Made by a program: the position numbers and the translations under genes
NCBI GenBank assembly: GCA_025937835.1
Contig: JAICQO010000011.1
Coordinates: 41,588-105,587 of the forward strand
Origin: Polyangiaceae bacterium
GTDB lineage: Bacteria > Myxococcota_A > Polyangia > Polyangiales > Polyangiaceae
Length of the DNA stretch: 64,000 bases
Direction of reading: 5' to 3'
Shown here: positions 1 through 9,081 of the stretch, piece by piece
How the letters are laid out: each line of letters begins with the position of its first letter
Position numbering within the stretch: the stretch's first letter is position 1
The notes under the pieces: model-generated
What the model was told of the DNA's origin: nothing
Seen by the model: only the letters and a program-made list of their open reading frames with translations
The model's database searches: none

Positions 1-610
1 CGACCGTCTGCTCCTGGCCGAAACGCCCGGGGTCCACCTCGTCGCCGACGCAGTAGTAGATCTCGCTGCACGGGCCGCACGGGCCGGTGTCGCCCATCGC
101 CCAGAAGTTGTCGGACATGCCGAGGCCGATCAGCCGATCGTCCCCGAAGCCCGTGACCTTGCGCCAGATCTCGCGGGCCTGACCGTCCGCTTCGATGCCC
201 TGCTCGCCCTTGAAGAAGGTGCAGACCAGCCGCTCCTTCGGGATATCGAGGGTCTTGGTCAGGAGCTCCCAAGCGAAGACGATGGCCTGCTCCTTGAAGT
301 AGTCACCGAAGCTGAAATTGCCGAGCATCTCGAAGAACGTGTGGTGGCGCGGCGACGGACCCACGGCCTCGAGGTCGTTGTGCTTGCCGCTGATGCGGAT
401 ACACTTCTGACTGCTCGTCGCCCGCACGTACGGGCGCCTCTCTCGACCCGTGAACACGTCCTTGAACTGGACCATGCCGGCATTGGCAAACATCAACGTC
501 GGATCGTTGGCGGGAACGAGCGAGCCGCTCGGCACCACTTCGTGGCCGTGCTCACGAAAGAAACCGAGGAATGCTTGCCGCAAGGCGGCCGAGGTCTTGT
601 CGATGCTCAT
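1..610 (-). CDS. alaS: Alanyl-tRNA synthetase, N-terminal part (cut by window edge)
   Basis: This charges tRNA-Ala with alanine in the cytoplasm. Translating the minus strand from the ATG at 610 gives 203 codons with no stop before the window edge. They carry the class II AlaRS catalytic core: [14 protein letters not shown] (residues about 40-53), [37 protein letters not shown] (motif 2 region) and [15 protein letters not shown] near the end. The start follows from the canonical N-terminus [18 protein letters not shown]. The remaining activation domain, editing domain and C-Ala lie outside the window. The gene is divergent from the next one, about 125 bp away. Identification is very secure. 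Confidence 0.97.
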   Translation of the reverse strand, partial: MSIDKTSAALRQAFLGFFREHGHEVVPSGSLVPANDPTLMFANAGMVQFKDVFTGRERRPYVRATSSQKCIRISGKHNDLEAVGPSPRHHTFFEMLGNFSFGDYFKEQAIVFAWELLTKTLDIPKERLVCTFFKGEQGIEADGQAREIWRKVTGFGDDRLIGLGMSDNFWAMGDTGPCGPCSEIYYCVGDEVDPGRFGQEQTV

Positions 611-736
611 GGCGAGCGGGAGCCATAGCATCACTCATGCAAGCCGGGGGGCAGCCGTTCGAGGCTGAACGCCCCCCTGGACTCGCGCGCCGCGGATTTC
701 ATCGCCGAGCGCGGGCTCGGCCCCGTCGAGCGCTCG

Positions 737-3097
737 GTGCGCCTCGGTGGCTTCCTGAGCGCGCCAGGGCACCCGAAGCTGCCGGCGGAGCTGTGCCTGG
801 TTCCGGGCGGGGTGTTGATCGTGGGAGCCGAGGATCGCTTCGCGGGCGTGATCGTCGACGCCAGCTCCGGCGAGTCCGTGCGCTACGAGCCGGGCACCCT
901 GCGCGACCGGCTCTCGGTGTCGGGCGTCTCGCTCACCGTTCCGCCCGCCAAGGCCGGCGAAGCCCGGCGCTGTCTCGCGCTCGGCCGGCTGCGCAAGCAG
1001 GGCCGCTCGTCGCGTTCCTTCAGCGCCAGCGAAGATCGCTACGTGAGCCGCCTCAGCGAGCCCGCGCGGGCTCTCGCCGGTTCGCTCGTGGGCGCGGGCG
1101 ACGTGGCGATCGCCGTGCGCGAGATCGGCGAAGCGAGCGAGCTCACCTCCGAGCTCGGGCCGAGCGTCGAGCAACGCCGCTACCTGGTGCTGACGGCGGA
1201 GAGCGCCCAGCTGTTCGCGCTCTCCGAGCTCGGCGACGCAAGCGTTCACGCCCTCGACGTGAAGCGCCTGCGCGTCGAGACGAGAGGCGGCAAGGCGGCG
1301 CTCGTCACCGACACGGGAGAGCACCCGCTCGCCACTCGCCAGGTGAGCGCCGTCACCGAGCTCGTCGAGCTCGCGCAGCTCGAGCCGTCGCTGCGGCTGT
1401 TCGAGGCCGCGCGGCGGCTCTACCTCTTGCCCGAAGGCGACGGCCGCGCGCGCGCGCGCCGCTTGGTCGACGCCGCCGCGGGCCGCGGTCAGCCCCTGGC
1501 CCGCCTGGTCTCGCTGCTGCTCGCCTTCGCGGAGAGCTCGCCCGAGCGCGTGGCCGACACCACCGTCGAGCGCGCTGCCGAGGCCTTGCAAGCGGTGTCC
1601 GAAGCCAGCGTGGCGGAGCTCCCGACCCGCTGGAACCTCGCGCTCGCGGCCTGCCTCCGCGCCGTGCGCGAGCTACGCGCGCTCGGCGCTCGCGGCGAGC
1701 CGGCGGCGCTCTATCTGCACCGCGCGCTCGCGGTGGAGCTCGCCGACGACGCCCAGGGCGAAGCCGAGCTCGCCGAGCACGAGCTCGCCGCCGGTGACGT
1801 CGACCGCGCGCGCCGCCTCGCCGAGTCTCGCCTCAGAAAGCTCCCGCCCGACGAGGACGCGGTGCTGAACCCCAGGGACGCAAGCCCGGCCCACCTGCTC
1901 AGGATCCGGCTCCACGATCTGATCGCGCGCGGGGCCGCCGAGCGCGGCCGCGGGGCGACGCCCTCGCTGTCGGCGCTGGCGCGGCTCGAGCCCATGAACG
2001 AGGCGCGCCTCCAGGCGCTGGCCGGCGCGACCGCCGACACGGATCTGGACGCGCGCCTCGCCCAGCGCGCCCAGGAGGTGCTCGACTGCCTGGCGCCGGG
2101 CGGCCTCACGCACCTCACCCCGCCGGGTGACGCGGATCCACCCCTGCCCCTGCCGCGTCAGGTCCTCGTGGACCGCGTCTCGCACCCGCTCTCGCGCGGC
2201 AGCGGGCGGCTGGCGGCGCGGCTGTCGGAGCTCGTCGCCTCCGTTCCCGAGCCCGCGCTCGGCTTTTTGCGCGACTTCTGCGAAGAGCTCAGCGAGTCGC
2301 GGCAACCGGACGCCGTCCGCGCTCTGGCCCGCGCCACTTCGTTGTTCGGGCTGCCGCGCGTCCGCGCTTACGTCTCACACGGTGCCCGCAGCCTCGGCCT
2401 GCGCGCGTTCGGCTCCGAGGGAGCCGAGCCGTTCGTGCTCGTCGGCGCGAACCATCTCGACGAATCCTCGTCCCACTCCCTCTCCGGCATGGAGCTCGAC
2501 TTTGCGTTCGGCTCCGAGCTCGCGCACCTCGCCTTCGGCCACCAGCGCGTGACCGTGAGCGAGGTCTGGATCGGGGCCGCGGGCAAGACGCGCGACGCGC
2601 TGCTCGCGCTCGGCCTGGCCTTGCCCGTGATCGCCGAGCTCAGCGGCGGCCGCGCCCTGAAGCTGCTCAAGCGCCTGAGCCCCGAGACCGTCGTCAAGAG
2701 CGTCGAAGCCGCCGATCTCCTGGAAAAGTTGGTCGGCGGCCGCAAGTCCTCGCTCAGCCGCGCGCTCGGCCAACACAATGAAGAGCTGATCGGCGCACAC
2801 CGCCTGGTCCAGCTCAGCGCCGACCGCGCCGGCCTCGTGCTCGCGCCGCACCTGCCTTCGGCCCTCCGCGCCATCCTGCTGATGCGCGCCGACTACCGCG
2901 ACCTGTTCACGCTCGCGCGGGAGGTGGGCCTTGCCACCGCGCTCCAGCGCCGGCCCCTGGCCGAGCCCGCGATGGCCGATCTGATCGTGCGAATTCGGTC
3001 GCTCGCCGCCTTTTATCTATCGCCGGATTTCGACGCCGTGCTCGGGCTCAGCGCCTTTCAGGCTCCGCCGTTGCGGCCGTTCTCGCTGTTTCCGTAA
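737..3097 (+). CDS. Large M48-like protein with a decayed metal site
   Basis: 786 residues if the GTG at 737 is the start. No ATG, GTG or TTG lies between the in-frame stop at 626-628 and 737; a CTG at 665 would add 24 plausible residues (LNAPLDSRAADFIAERGLG...), so the true start is uncertain. The middle part (about 340-420) is Ala/Leu/Arg-rich and TPR-like. The C-terminal third resembles M48 peptidases, with GSELAHLAFGH at about 592-602 followed about 95 residues later by QLSADRAGL. In active M48 enzymes these read HExxH and ExxxD, so the first His is Ser593 and the third-ligand Glu is Gln692. I infer a non-catalytic M48 fold. No signal peptide or membrane segment is evident. It converges on the RNase H gene. 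Function unknown. Confidence 0.7.
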   Translation: MRLGGFLSAPGHPKLPAELCLVPGGVLIVGAEDRFAGVIVDASSGESVRYEPGTLRDRLSVSGVSLTVPPAKAGEARRCLALGRLRKQGRSSRSFSASEDRYVSRLSEPARALAGSLVGAGDVAIAVREIGEASELTSELGPSVEQRRYLVLTAESAQLFALSELGDASVHALDVKRLRVETRGGKAALVTDTGEHPLATRQVSAVTELVELAQLEPSLRLFEAARRLYLLPEGDGRARARRLVDAAAGRGQPLARLVSLLLAFAESSPERVADTTVERAAEALQAVSEASVAELPTRWNLALAACLRAVRELRALGARGEPAALYLHRALAVELADDAQGEAELAEHELAAGDVDRARRLAESRLRKLPPDEDAVLNPRDASPAHLLRIRLHDLIARGAAERGRGATPSLSALARLEPMNEARLQALAGATADTDLDARLAQRAQEVLDCLAPGGLTHLTPPGDADPPLPLPRQVLVDRVSHPLSRGSGRLAARLSELVASVPEPALGFLRDFCEELSESRQPDAVRALARATSLFGLPRVRAYVSHGARSLGLRAFGSEGAEPFVLVGANHLDESSSHSLSGMELDFAFGSELAHLAFGHQRVTVSEVWIGAAGKTRDALLALGLALPVIAELSGGRALKLLKRLSPETVVKSVEAADLLEKLVGGRKSSLSRALGQHNEELIGAHRLVQLSADRAGLVLAPHLPSALRAILLMRADYRDLFTLAREVGLATALQRRPLAEPAMADLIVRIRSLAAFYLSPDFDAVLGLSAFQAPPLRPFSLFP

Positions 3098-3109
3098 ACG
3101 GCGGATGGC

Positions 3110-3123
3110 GCCCGTGTGCGGGC
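3110..3123. terminator. Small hairpin between convergent genes
   Basis: GCCCG (3110-3114), a TGTG loop and CGGGC (3119-3123) lie in the 26 bp between two convergent stop codons. The stem is short and there is no T-run, so a terminator role is only suggested by position. Confidence 0.3.
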
Positions 3124-3576
3124 TCAGCGTTCGCGCCGATCGATGCCGGCGTTGGCGAGCTGATCGGCCTCGGTGTTCAGCTCGCGGCGAACGTGGGACA
3201 GCTTGAACGCTTCGAAGCGTCCGAGCAGCGCGCTGGCTTCGGCGTGCAGCGGTTTCAGCCCCTCGTTCTTGACTCGATACTCACCGAGCAGTTGCTTGAT
3301 CAAGAGCTCGGAGTCGGCGCGCACCTCGATGCGCTTCACGCCGAGCTCGAGCGCGCGCTCGAGGCCCATCAAGAGCGCCTTGTATTCGGCGACGTTGTTG
3401 GTGGTGTGGCCGAGGTAACGGCCCTCCGCCGCGAGCACGCGCCCGTCCGGAGCCTTCAGAATCGCGCCGGTGCCCGCAGGGCCCGGGTTGCCGCGCGCGG
3501 CGCCGTCACTCCACAAGATAGCCTCGTCCGGCGGCGTCTCGCTGACGCCGCCCCCCGCGTCGTTCCGTGCTGGCAT
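3124..3576 (-). CDS. RNase HI-like protein
   Basis: 150 residues with an RNase H fold, expected to cleave RNA in RNA:DNA hybrids. All four acidic catalytic positions are visible: D24 in SDGAARGNPGPAG, E64 in NNVAEYKALL, D88 in RADSELLIKQL and D138 in NTEADQLANAGID. It resembles the short bacterial/archaeal RnhA branch that lacks the basic handle region of E. coli RNase HI (also seen fused to cobalamin phosphatases and called reverse-transcriptase-like). The first 16 residues are non-conserved, so the start could be later. It lies 74 bp downstream of the glycosyltransferase on the same strand; a GACGCC-CT-GGCGTC repeat sits in that gap at 3598-3611. Confidence 0.92.
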   Translation of the reverse strand: MPARNDAGGGVSETPPDEAILWSDGAARGNPGPAGTGAILKAPDGRVLAAEGRYLGHTTNNVAEYKALLMGLERALELGVKRIEVRADSELLIKQLLGEYRVKNEGLKPLHAEASALLGRFEAFKLSHVRRELNTEADQLANAGIDRRER

Positions 3577-3650
3577 GCGCCCTTGACCTGGGGCCGCGAC
3601 GCCCTGGCGTCAACACGATAGCGGGACACGGATCGGCGCCCGGCTGCGTC

Positions 3651-4790
3651 TCATTTCGCGACGCGTGCGCGCGTCGTGGACGCGAGGCTCAGGTACAGCT
3701 CTTCGTACGACGCTGCCACGCGCCGCGCGGAGTAGCGCTCCTCCACTGCGCGCTGTTGGCGTTCGATGCAGGCGCGCCGTACGCCCGGCTCACGCGCGAG
3801 CCGCGCCGAGAGCGCGAGCCACGCGCCGGCGTCCAGCGAAGGCACCTGCTCGGCCGCGTCCAGATCGAGCAGCGGGCCGGCCGCATAGACGGCGACCGGG
3901 ACGCCGAGGGCCATCGCCTCGAGCAACACGATCGGTAGATCGACCTTACCGGTGAGCTCGTCTACGGGAAACAGCACCGCGGTTGCTCCAGCGATCAGGC
4001 CGAGGATGTCCGGCAGCTCCGAAACCAGACGAGTCGATTGCGGATCGAGCCGCGCACGCAAGCTGCGAGCCACCTCCTCGGCGCGCGCGGTCTTGTTTCG
4101 GTAAGCGAGCACGAGCACCGCGCCCGGCACGATTTCGCGCAATTTTGCGGCGATCTTGGCGACCACCTCGGCGCCGCGGCTGGTCTCCAGATCGCCCGGG
4201 TAGACGAACACTTCGGCGTCCTTCGGGATTTCGAGGGCACTCCGGATTTTGGCCTGCTCGTCCGTCGAGCGTTCGAGGACGGGAGCGACGGGCGGAGGGA
4301 TCACCGAGATCGGGAACGGACACGCGCGGCCCTTCGCCGCGTAGGCCGCGAGCACGCGGTCGCGCGTCCAATGGCTCTGTGCGACGACGACGTCGCCGAA
4401 CAGCGTCTCGTCGATGGCGTCGAACGACTTCGGCGGCGACGCGATCGTTTGCACGACGGGGATGCGGCGCAGCCGCTTGAGCCAACGGCCGACCTGACTC
4501 GAGCGCCGATTCGGCGCGAACACGAAGTGCCAGACATCCGCACGCGAGCGCGTCAGCACCCACGCCGCAGCGCGCAGGTTCTGACGGAACGCGGGGCTGA
4601 AGCTGCCGCTGTCGGCATAGACCGGGATCTGTTCGACGCGACCCGGATCGAGCGCCGCCTCGCTGCCCCGGCTCGTCATCACGATCGGGGTCACGCGTTC
4701 GAGGTTCGAGGAGACGTCGCGCACCAGGCATTTCGTTCCGTCATGAAAGGGCGGCGCGATGGGCTTCGAGACGAACAGGACGCGAGTCAC
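3651..4790 (-). CDS. Glycosyltransferase family 4
   Basis: 379 residues, GTG start. This is a GT-B fold retaining glycosyltransferase of the GT4 type. The N-terminal Rossmann half begins RVLFVSKPIAPPFHDGTK and the donor-binding half starts near residue 190 (EVFVYPGDLETSRGAEVV). The sugar-nucleotide motif is KVDLPIVLLEAMALGVPVAV, with its conserved Glu in LLEAMA. No membrane segment or signal is seen, so it should act on the cytoplasmic side. The donor and acceptor sugars cannot be told from sequence, and no polysaccharide genes surround it. It is divergent from the MutS-like gene across a 281-bp gap. Confidence 0.88.
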   Translation of the reverse strand: MTRVLFVSKPIAPPFHDGTKCLVRDVSSNLERVTPIVMTSRGSEAALDPGRVEQIPVYADSGSFSPAFRQNLRAAAWVLTRSRADVWHFVFAPNRRSSQVGRWLKRLRRIPVVQTIASPPKSFDAIDETLFGDVVVAQSHWTRDRVLAAYAAKGRACPFPISVIPPPVAPVLERSTDEQAKIRSALEIPKDAEVFVYPGDLETSRGAEVVAKIAAKLREIVPGAVLVLAYRNKTARAEEVARSLRARLDPQSTRLVSELPDILGLIAGATAVLFPVDELTGKVDLPIVLLEAMALGVPVAVYAAGPLLDLDAAEQVPSLDAGAWLALSARLAREPGVRRACIERQQRAVEERYSARRVAASYEELYLSLASTTRARVAK

Positions 4791-4846
4791 CGAGCCGCGC
4801 AGTGTCGCAGGTTTTTTCCGGGCTGCCGGGCAAACCGGTTCTCAGA

Positions 4847-4862
4847 GGCGGCACGTGCCGCC
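4847..4862. promoter_or_regulatory. 16-bp perfect palindrome in a divergent intergenic region
   Basis: GGCGGCAC followed directly by GTGCCGCC forms a perfect palindrome centred on CACGTG, within the 281 bp separating the divergent glycosyltransferase and MutS-like genes (4791-5071). It could be a dimeric regulator site. The same region holds two small inverted repeats nearer the MutS-like start: CGGCC-AGAA-GGCCG (4949-4962) and CTATCC-GTCA-GGATAG (4966-4981). I see no open frame with coding character in this gap. Confidence 0.45.
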
Positions 4863-5071
4863 CCTCCCCACGCGCTCACGCTTTTCGTTCGAATTTTCCG
4901 CCGATCTCGGCAAGTTCCTAACGGTTTGTCGCTCTGGGGTTTGCGGCTCGGCCAGAAGGCCGACGCTATCCGTCAGGATAGGATGCTGAACTCTCGCGTA
5001 TCGAAGGTGTCAGACTGCGGGTGCCACCCGACGCAGGCCAGGAGCGACAACGCCCTGGATCGACTCGCCCG

Positions 5072-6751
5072 ATGACGCTCGCCGCGCTCGCACCGAATCT
5101 GCTCCAGCCGGAGCCAGGTCTCGGCCTCGACGCGAAGGCCCTCTCTCAAGCGCTCACGTTCGCCTTCGCCACCGGCGGCAGCGGCGAGGCGTTCACCCGC
5201 ATCTTGTGCCAGGGCAAGCTCGCGCCCTCGCGCTTCCACCCCGAGGCGTTTGCCAAGGATCTGTTCGTCGCGGACTTCGTGGCGCGCTGCCTGGTGGTGA
5301 AGAGCGACGAGCGCCCGCCGTCCCTGCACCGCTTGGCGCTGGTGCGCGAGCTCTCGCATCCGCCGAGCGATCTGGAGGTGACGCGGCTCCGGCAGCGCGT
5401 GCTCGCCGAGCTCGCAGCGTCGGCCGAGCTCGAGACCGGCGCGATCCGCGTGTTCTCCAAGATCCGCGAGCTGTCGCTGCTCCTCGAAGCCGCCGACCGG
5501 GGCAAGCGCTACGATGCGATCGGACGCCGGCTCGAGATCCTGCGCGCCGTCAAGGACGCGCTCGAGCTCACCGGCACTGCCTTCGTTTCGGCGAAATCCG
5601 AGCTCTCGCGCGCGCACGAGTTCGCGAGGGCCGCGCTCTCGAACCCGGCGTTCGCAGAGCTCACCGATCTGCTCGAATACGAAGGCAAGCTGGCGACGCT
5701 CGATCTGCGGGTAGAGGTCAGCTACGACGGCCAGCTGCGGAGCTTCGCGATCGTCCGGACCGAGGAGAACCGCAGCAATCCCTTTTACGTGTCGCCGCTG
5801 CGACGCTTCTGGTCGCGACTCCAGATGTTCTTCCGCGGCTACCGCTTCCGCGAGGCGGAGCTCCTGGGGCAGCTCGCGAACCGGGTCTTCGACGGCATCC
5901 AGGATGCCGTGATGGGCTTGTTCCAGCTCGGCCTGCACCTCGAGTTCTACCTCGCCGGGCTCGGGCTCCGCGCGCGCGCCGCCGAGCTCGGGCTCTCGAT
6001 GTGCTTGCCCGAGCTCGTCTCCGAAGACGCCGCGGGTGACACCGGCAGCGAGCTCAGCGAGCTCTTCAATCCGCTCTTGCTGCTCGAGAACCGAGCGCCG
6101 CGGCCCGCGTCGTTGAGCGCCCCCGCGCGCGGCTTCACGATCATCACCGGCCCGAACTCGGGCGGGAAAACCCGGCTGATTCAGGCGCTCGGCTTGACCC
6201 AGCTGCTCGCCCAAGCCGGCTTGTTCGTGCCCGCTGCCAAGGCCCGGCTCGTGGCGCGGGACGGCCTGTTCGTGTCGCTGATCCAGGAGACGACGGCAGA
6301 CCAACCCGAAGGGCACCTCGGCATGGAGCTGCTCAGGATCCGCCGCTTGTTCGAGGAGCTCGAGCCGAACAGCCTCGTGATCCTGGACGAGCTCTGCTCC
6401 GGCACGAACCCGTCCGAGGGCGAGGAGATCTTCCGGCTCGTGGTGGATCTGTTGTCCGAGCTCGCTCCGCAGGCCTTCATCACCACGCACTTCCTGAAGT
6501 TCGCGGGCGAGCTCGAGCGCGAGCGCCCGCTCCCGGGGCTCGCGTTTCTAGAGGTCGAGCTCGACGCGCAGAACGAGCCCACCTACGGCTTCGTCCGCGG
6601 CGTGGCCAAGACGTCGCTCGCCGGCAAGACCGCAGAGCGCCTGGGCGTGACCCGCGAAGCGCTCGAGGCGCTGGTGCGCGAGAAGCGCCGCGACAGCGGC
6701 AGCGACGCCCCCGCCCCCGTCGCGGAACCGAACCTCCGGACCAGCCGCTGA
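5072..6751 (+). CDS. Stand-alone MutS-type ATPase (no mismatch-recognition domain)
   Basis: 559 residues from the ATG at 5072; the frame stays open upstream to 5021, but conserved sequence fits the ATG. The C-terminal third is a MutS domain V ATPase: Walker A TGPNSGGKTRLIQALG (about 358-372), Walker B LVILDELCSGTNPSEGEE (about 432-449) and the FITTHFLKFA His switch (about 470). The N-terminal part is helical, like the MutS core/lever. Domain I with its FxE mismatch wedge is absent, as is a C-terminal Smr nuclease, so it is neither canonical MutS nor MutS2. It may act in a recombination or other DNA-structure role. It ends 19 bp before the convergent caspase-like gene. Confidence 0.85.
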   Translation: MTLAALAPNLLQPEPGLGLDAKALSQALTFAFATGGSGEAFTRILCQGKLAPSRFHPEAFAKDLFVADFVARCLVVKSDERPPSLHRLALVRELSHPPSDLEVTRLRQRVLAELAASAELETGAIRVFSKIRELSLLLEAADRGKRYDAIGRRLEILRAVKDALELTGTAFVSAKSELSRAHEFARAALSNPAFAELTDLLEYEGKLATLDLRVEVSYDGQLRSFAIVRTEENRSNPFYVSPLRRFWSRLQMFFRGYRFREAELLGQLANRVFDGIQDAVMGLFQLGLHLEFYLAGLGLRARAAELGLSMCLPELVSEDAAGDTGSELSELFNPLLLLENRAPRPASLSAPARGFTIITGPNSGGKTRLIQALGLTQLLAQAGLFVPAAKARLVARDGLFVSLIQETTADQPEGHLGMELLRIRRLFEELEPNSLVILDELCSGTNPSEGEEIFRLVVDLLSELAPQAFITTHFLKFAGELERERPLPGLAFLEVELDAQNEPTYGFVRGVAKTSLAGKTAERLGVTREALEALVREKRRDSGSDAPAPVAEPNLRTSR

Positions 6752-6772
6752 GCAGCTTGGCCGAGGCCCGCC

Positions 6773-8341
6773 TCAGAATTGAGCGCCGACCGCGGTGCCG
6801 GCGCGCAGTGCTTCCGCCAGAGTCGGCTCACTCGGCAGCGTGGCGCGCTTCTGCATTTCCAGGAGGTGTGACTCGCCGCGCAGCTCCAACGCCGCGAACC
6901 AGCGCCTGCCCAGCGCATAGCTCGCCCGCGCCGAGAGAAACGCGAGCGGCGACGCGGATACCCGAGCCGGTGCGTTTCCTCGGGTATCGAAGCTCTGGTG
7001 GTGGATCGCCATACCGCCGCCGATGCCCAGGGACACGGCCCAACGAGAAATGTCCCAGGTGTGCTCCACTCCCAGGCTGAACGCGTATTCATCTGTCCGC
7101 GCGCTGAGCGCCCGATTCTCGAAGCCGCTCCGGCAGAAGCTCCCGTCGAACGCCAGAGAGAGGCTCTGAAACTCGAGGCGATAGCCGAGCGCCGCACCAA
7201 AACACGGGTCCTCCGAGTTCGAAAGCCGCGTGCGCCCGAGCAGCCCCGCCTCGAGGCCTTGCGAAACCTGCCGGTTGCCGCCCCCCTTGCGCACCAGCCG
7301 AGCGTACTCGACGCGATCGAGCTCGCTTGGATCCACCCGCGTCGTGCTGAAAGCTTCGGCGCGCACGACCCCCTCGAACAGCGCGTCCGCGCCGCGCCCG
7401 CGCACGAAGTACGTTCCAGGACGCAAGCTCAGGTCACGTGCGCCGTCAGCCAGGACCTCGGCCACGACCGGCCCGTCGGAGCCATCCCGCAATACCAGAA
7501 AGCCCGTCCCCGGCGGAAAGGACAGGACCGCGCGGCTCGCGCTCGTAGCCTGCACGTGGCTGAGCACGATAGAGCCCTGCCCGCGCGTCTCGAAGCGGAA
7601 GCTCGGATGTTGGATGCCCGCGAAGGTGCGGCTCGTCGAGCGCAGCGTCGCGTCGTAGGCGTAGCGGTAGGTCTCTTCGAGCGTCACGCTCCCGTCTCGA
7701 TCGGCGTCTGCAGCACCGAGCAGACCCGAAACCAGAGCGTGGGTGAAAAATGAGCCACGGAGCTCGTCCGACTCCTGAGCATCCTCGTTGGCCGAGCTCG
7801 CCGTGACGAACGCAAGGCCCTCGCCCCGGAGCCCTCCGCCTCGCGTCAGGTCGAAGGCGGGCACCGAGCGGCCGCCCTTCACGCGCGTGAGCGCGCCCGA
7901 ACGACAAGCGTCGAGTATCAACATCCGGAACGTCGCTGCCGAGCCTCGCACCAGCTGCGCGAGCTCGCTCAGATCCAGCCGCGAGCGCCCGAGTCTGAGG
8001 CTGCGAGCGTCCGCGTGCCCGGAGAAATAGACCAGTAGCAGCGTTTCCGTATCGGGTAGAGACGCCGCAGCTCGGATCCGATCGTTCACGCTGATCAAGG
8101 TGCGACGAACGCTGTCGGCGTTTTCTCCGAGTAAAACCACGATCTCCGCTGGCTCGAAGCCGCCCACGTCGCGCAGCACCTCGGCGACTTTGCGCGCGTC
8201 GGTTTCGGCGTAGCGGAGCGGTGTGTCGTCGCCCTGTCCGATGTTGTTGCCGACGAGCACCGCGAAGCGCTGCACGCGGGCGCTGCACGGAGAGGCAACG
8301 CACCAAAGCGCAAGCGCGAGCAGCCACACGGCGAGCCTCAT
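6773..8341 (-). CDS. Exported caspase-fold protease with a predicted C-terminal outer-membrane beta-barrel
   Basis: 522 residues from the ATG at 8341, which overlaps the anti-sigma stop as ATGA. An N-terminal signal peptide (MRLAVWLLALALWCVASPCSA) is followed by a C14 caspase p20 domain (about 23-230) with the catalytic dyad His109 (YFSGHAD) and Cys146 (LILDACRSG). A small beta-domain follows (about 255-340). From about 350 the chain has alternating, aromatic-rich strands (GAALGYRLEFQSLSLAFDG, EYAFSLGVEHTWDI, FLSARASYAL) and ends in Phe, as outer-membrane barrels do. I infer that the protease domain sits in the periplasm or at the surface, tethered to a barrel. It is the last gene of the sigma / anti-sigma operon. 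The caspase call is firm; the barrel call rests on pattern only. Confidence 0.85.
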   Translation of the reverse strand: MRLAVWLLALALWCVASPCSARVQRFAVLVGNNIGQGDDTPLRYAETDARKVAEVLRDVGGFEPAEIVVLLGENADSVRRTLISVNDRIRAAASLPDTETLLLVYFSGHADARSLRLGRSRLDLSELAQLVRGSAATFRMLILDACRSGALTRVKGGRSVPAFDLTRGGGLRGEGLAFVTASSANEDAQESDELRGSFFTHALVSGLLGAADADRDGSVTLEETYRYAYDATLRSTSRTFAGIQHPSFRFETRGQGSIVLSHVQATSASRAVLSFPPGTGFLVLRDGSDGPVVAEVLADGARDLSLRPGTYFVRGRGADALFEGVVRAEAFSTTRVDPSELDRVEYARLVRKGGGNRQVSQGLEAGLLGRTRLSNSEDPCFGAALGYRLEFQSLSLAFDGSFCRSGFENRALSARTDEYAFSLGVEHTWDISRWAVSLGIGGGMAIHHQSFDTRGNAPARVSASPLAFLSARASYALGRRWFAALELRGESHLLEMQKRATLPSEPTLAEALRAGTAVGAQF

Positions 8342-9081
8342 TGCGCCTTCACCTTGTGGAGCTCGAGCTCGTCGACCGCGCAACCCGCCGGCGCGACCAG
8401 CGTGCGCTCCGCTTCGAGCTTGCGACGCAACGGCTCGAGCTCGAACGCGCCGCCGCAGAACACCCCGAAGATCCGCTCCGGGCCGAGGACGGCGTCGAGC
8501 TCGATCGCATCCTCGAGCGGATGGGCGACCTGCGCTTCCAAGCGCCGGCTGGCCTCGAGCCCTGACGGATAGTAGATCGATGCCTTGCCTGCGCCGTCGA
8601 GGCTCAGGATCGCGACGTGGCTCGGCCGGGCCGCGCTGACCACGAACCGCAGTTGGTCACCGGGCTCCACCTGCTGCCCGGAGCTACCTTCCGTCACCTT
8701 CTCCCCGCGCTTCACGAAGAAGGAGAGCCGCCTCGGGCCTTTGGCGCGCGTTCCGGGCGTGTCCTGGTCCGCGCCTGGGCCTCCGGGGCCCCGCCATGTC
8801 GAAACCAACAAGCTCATGCCTGCTGCTGCGGCGACCGCTGCACCGAGCCACGCCGTGCGATGGCGCCGCGGCCGTCGAACTGGCAGAGCTGGCGAGCGCT
8901 CGAGAAACCGCGCGCGCTCGCGCTCGAGCTCGGCCCGGCGATCGCGGCACGGCCCGCATTCGCCGAGGTGCGCTTCGGCGACCCGGACGCGCTCGGGGTC
9001 GAGCTCCCCCGCGAACCACTCGTCGAACGTGAGGTCGGAGAGGCACCGCTCGCTGCGCGGCCGAGCGATCTCGGCGGTCAT
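8338..9081 (-). CDS. Zinc-binding anti-sigma factor
   Basis: 247 residues. The N-terminal cytoplasmic part has the ZAS zinc motif H-x3-C-x2-C (His38, Cys42, Cys45 in HLGECGPC), typical of anti-sigma factors that hold ECF sigma factors. A basic stretch is followed by a membrane helix (about 77-95), then a periplasmic domain with DUF4384-like character (FFVKRGEKVTEGS, GDQLRFVVSAARPSHVAILS, ASIYYPSG). ATGA overlaps join it to the sigma gene upstream and to the caspase-like gene downstream, so all three should be co-translated. The partner is most likely the adjacent sigma factor. The periplasmic domain is where a signal, or the caspase, could act. Confidence 0.85.
   Translation of the reverse strand: MTAEIARPRSERCLSDLTFDEWFAGELDPERVRVAEAHLGECGPCRDRRAELERERARFLERSPALPVRRPRRHRTAWLGAAVAAAAGMSLLVSTWRGPGGPGADQDTPGTRAKGPRRLSFFVKRGEKVTEGSSGQQVEPGDQLRFVVSAARPSHVAILSLDGAGKASIYYPSGLEASRRLEAQVAHPLEDAIELDAVLGPERIFGVFCGGAFELEPLRRKLEAERTLVAPAGCAVDELELHKVKAQ

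Noticed and set aside
4973..6490. 505-codon minus-strand frame opposite the MutS-like gene.
   Set aside because: Shadow of a gene with intact Walker motifs; low complexity and no start context.
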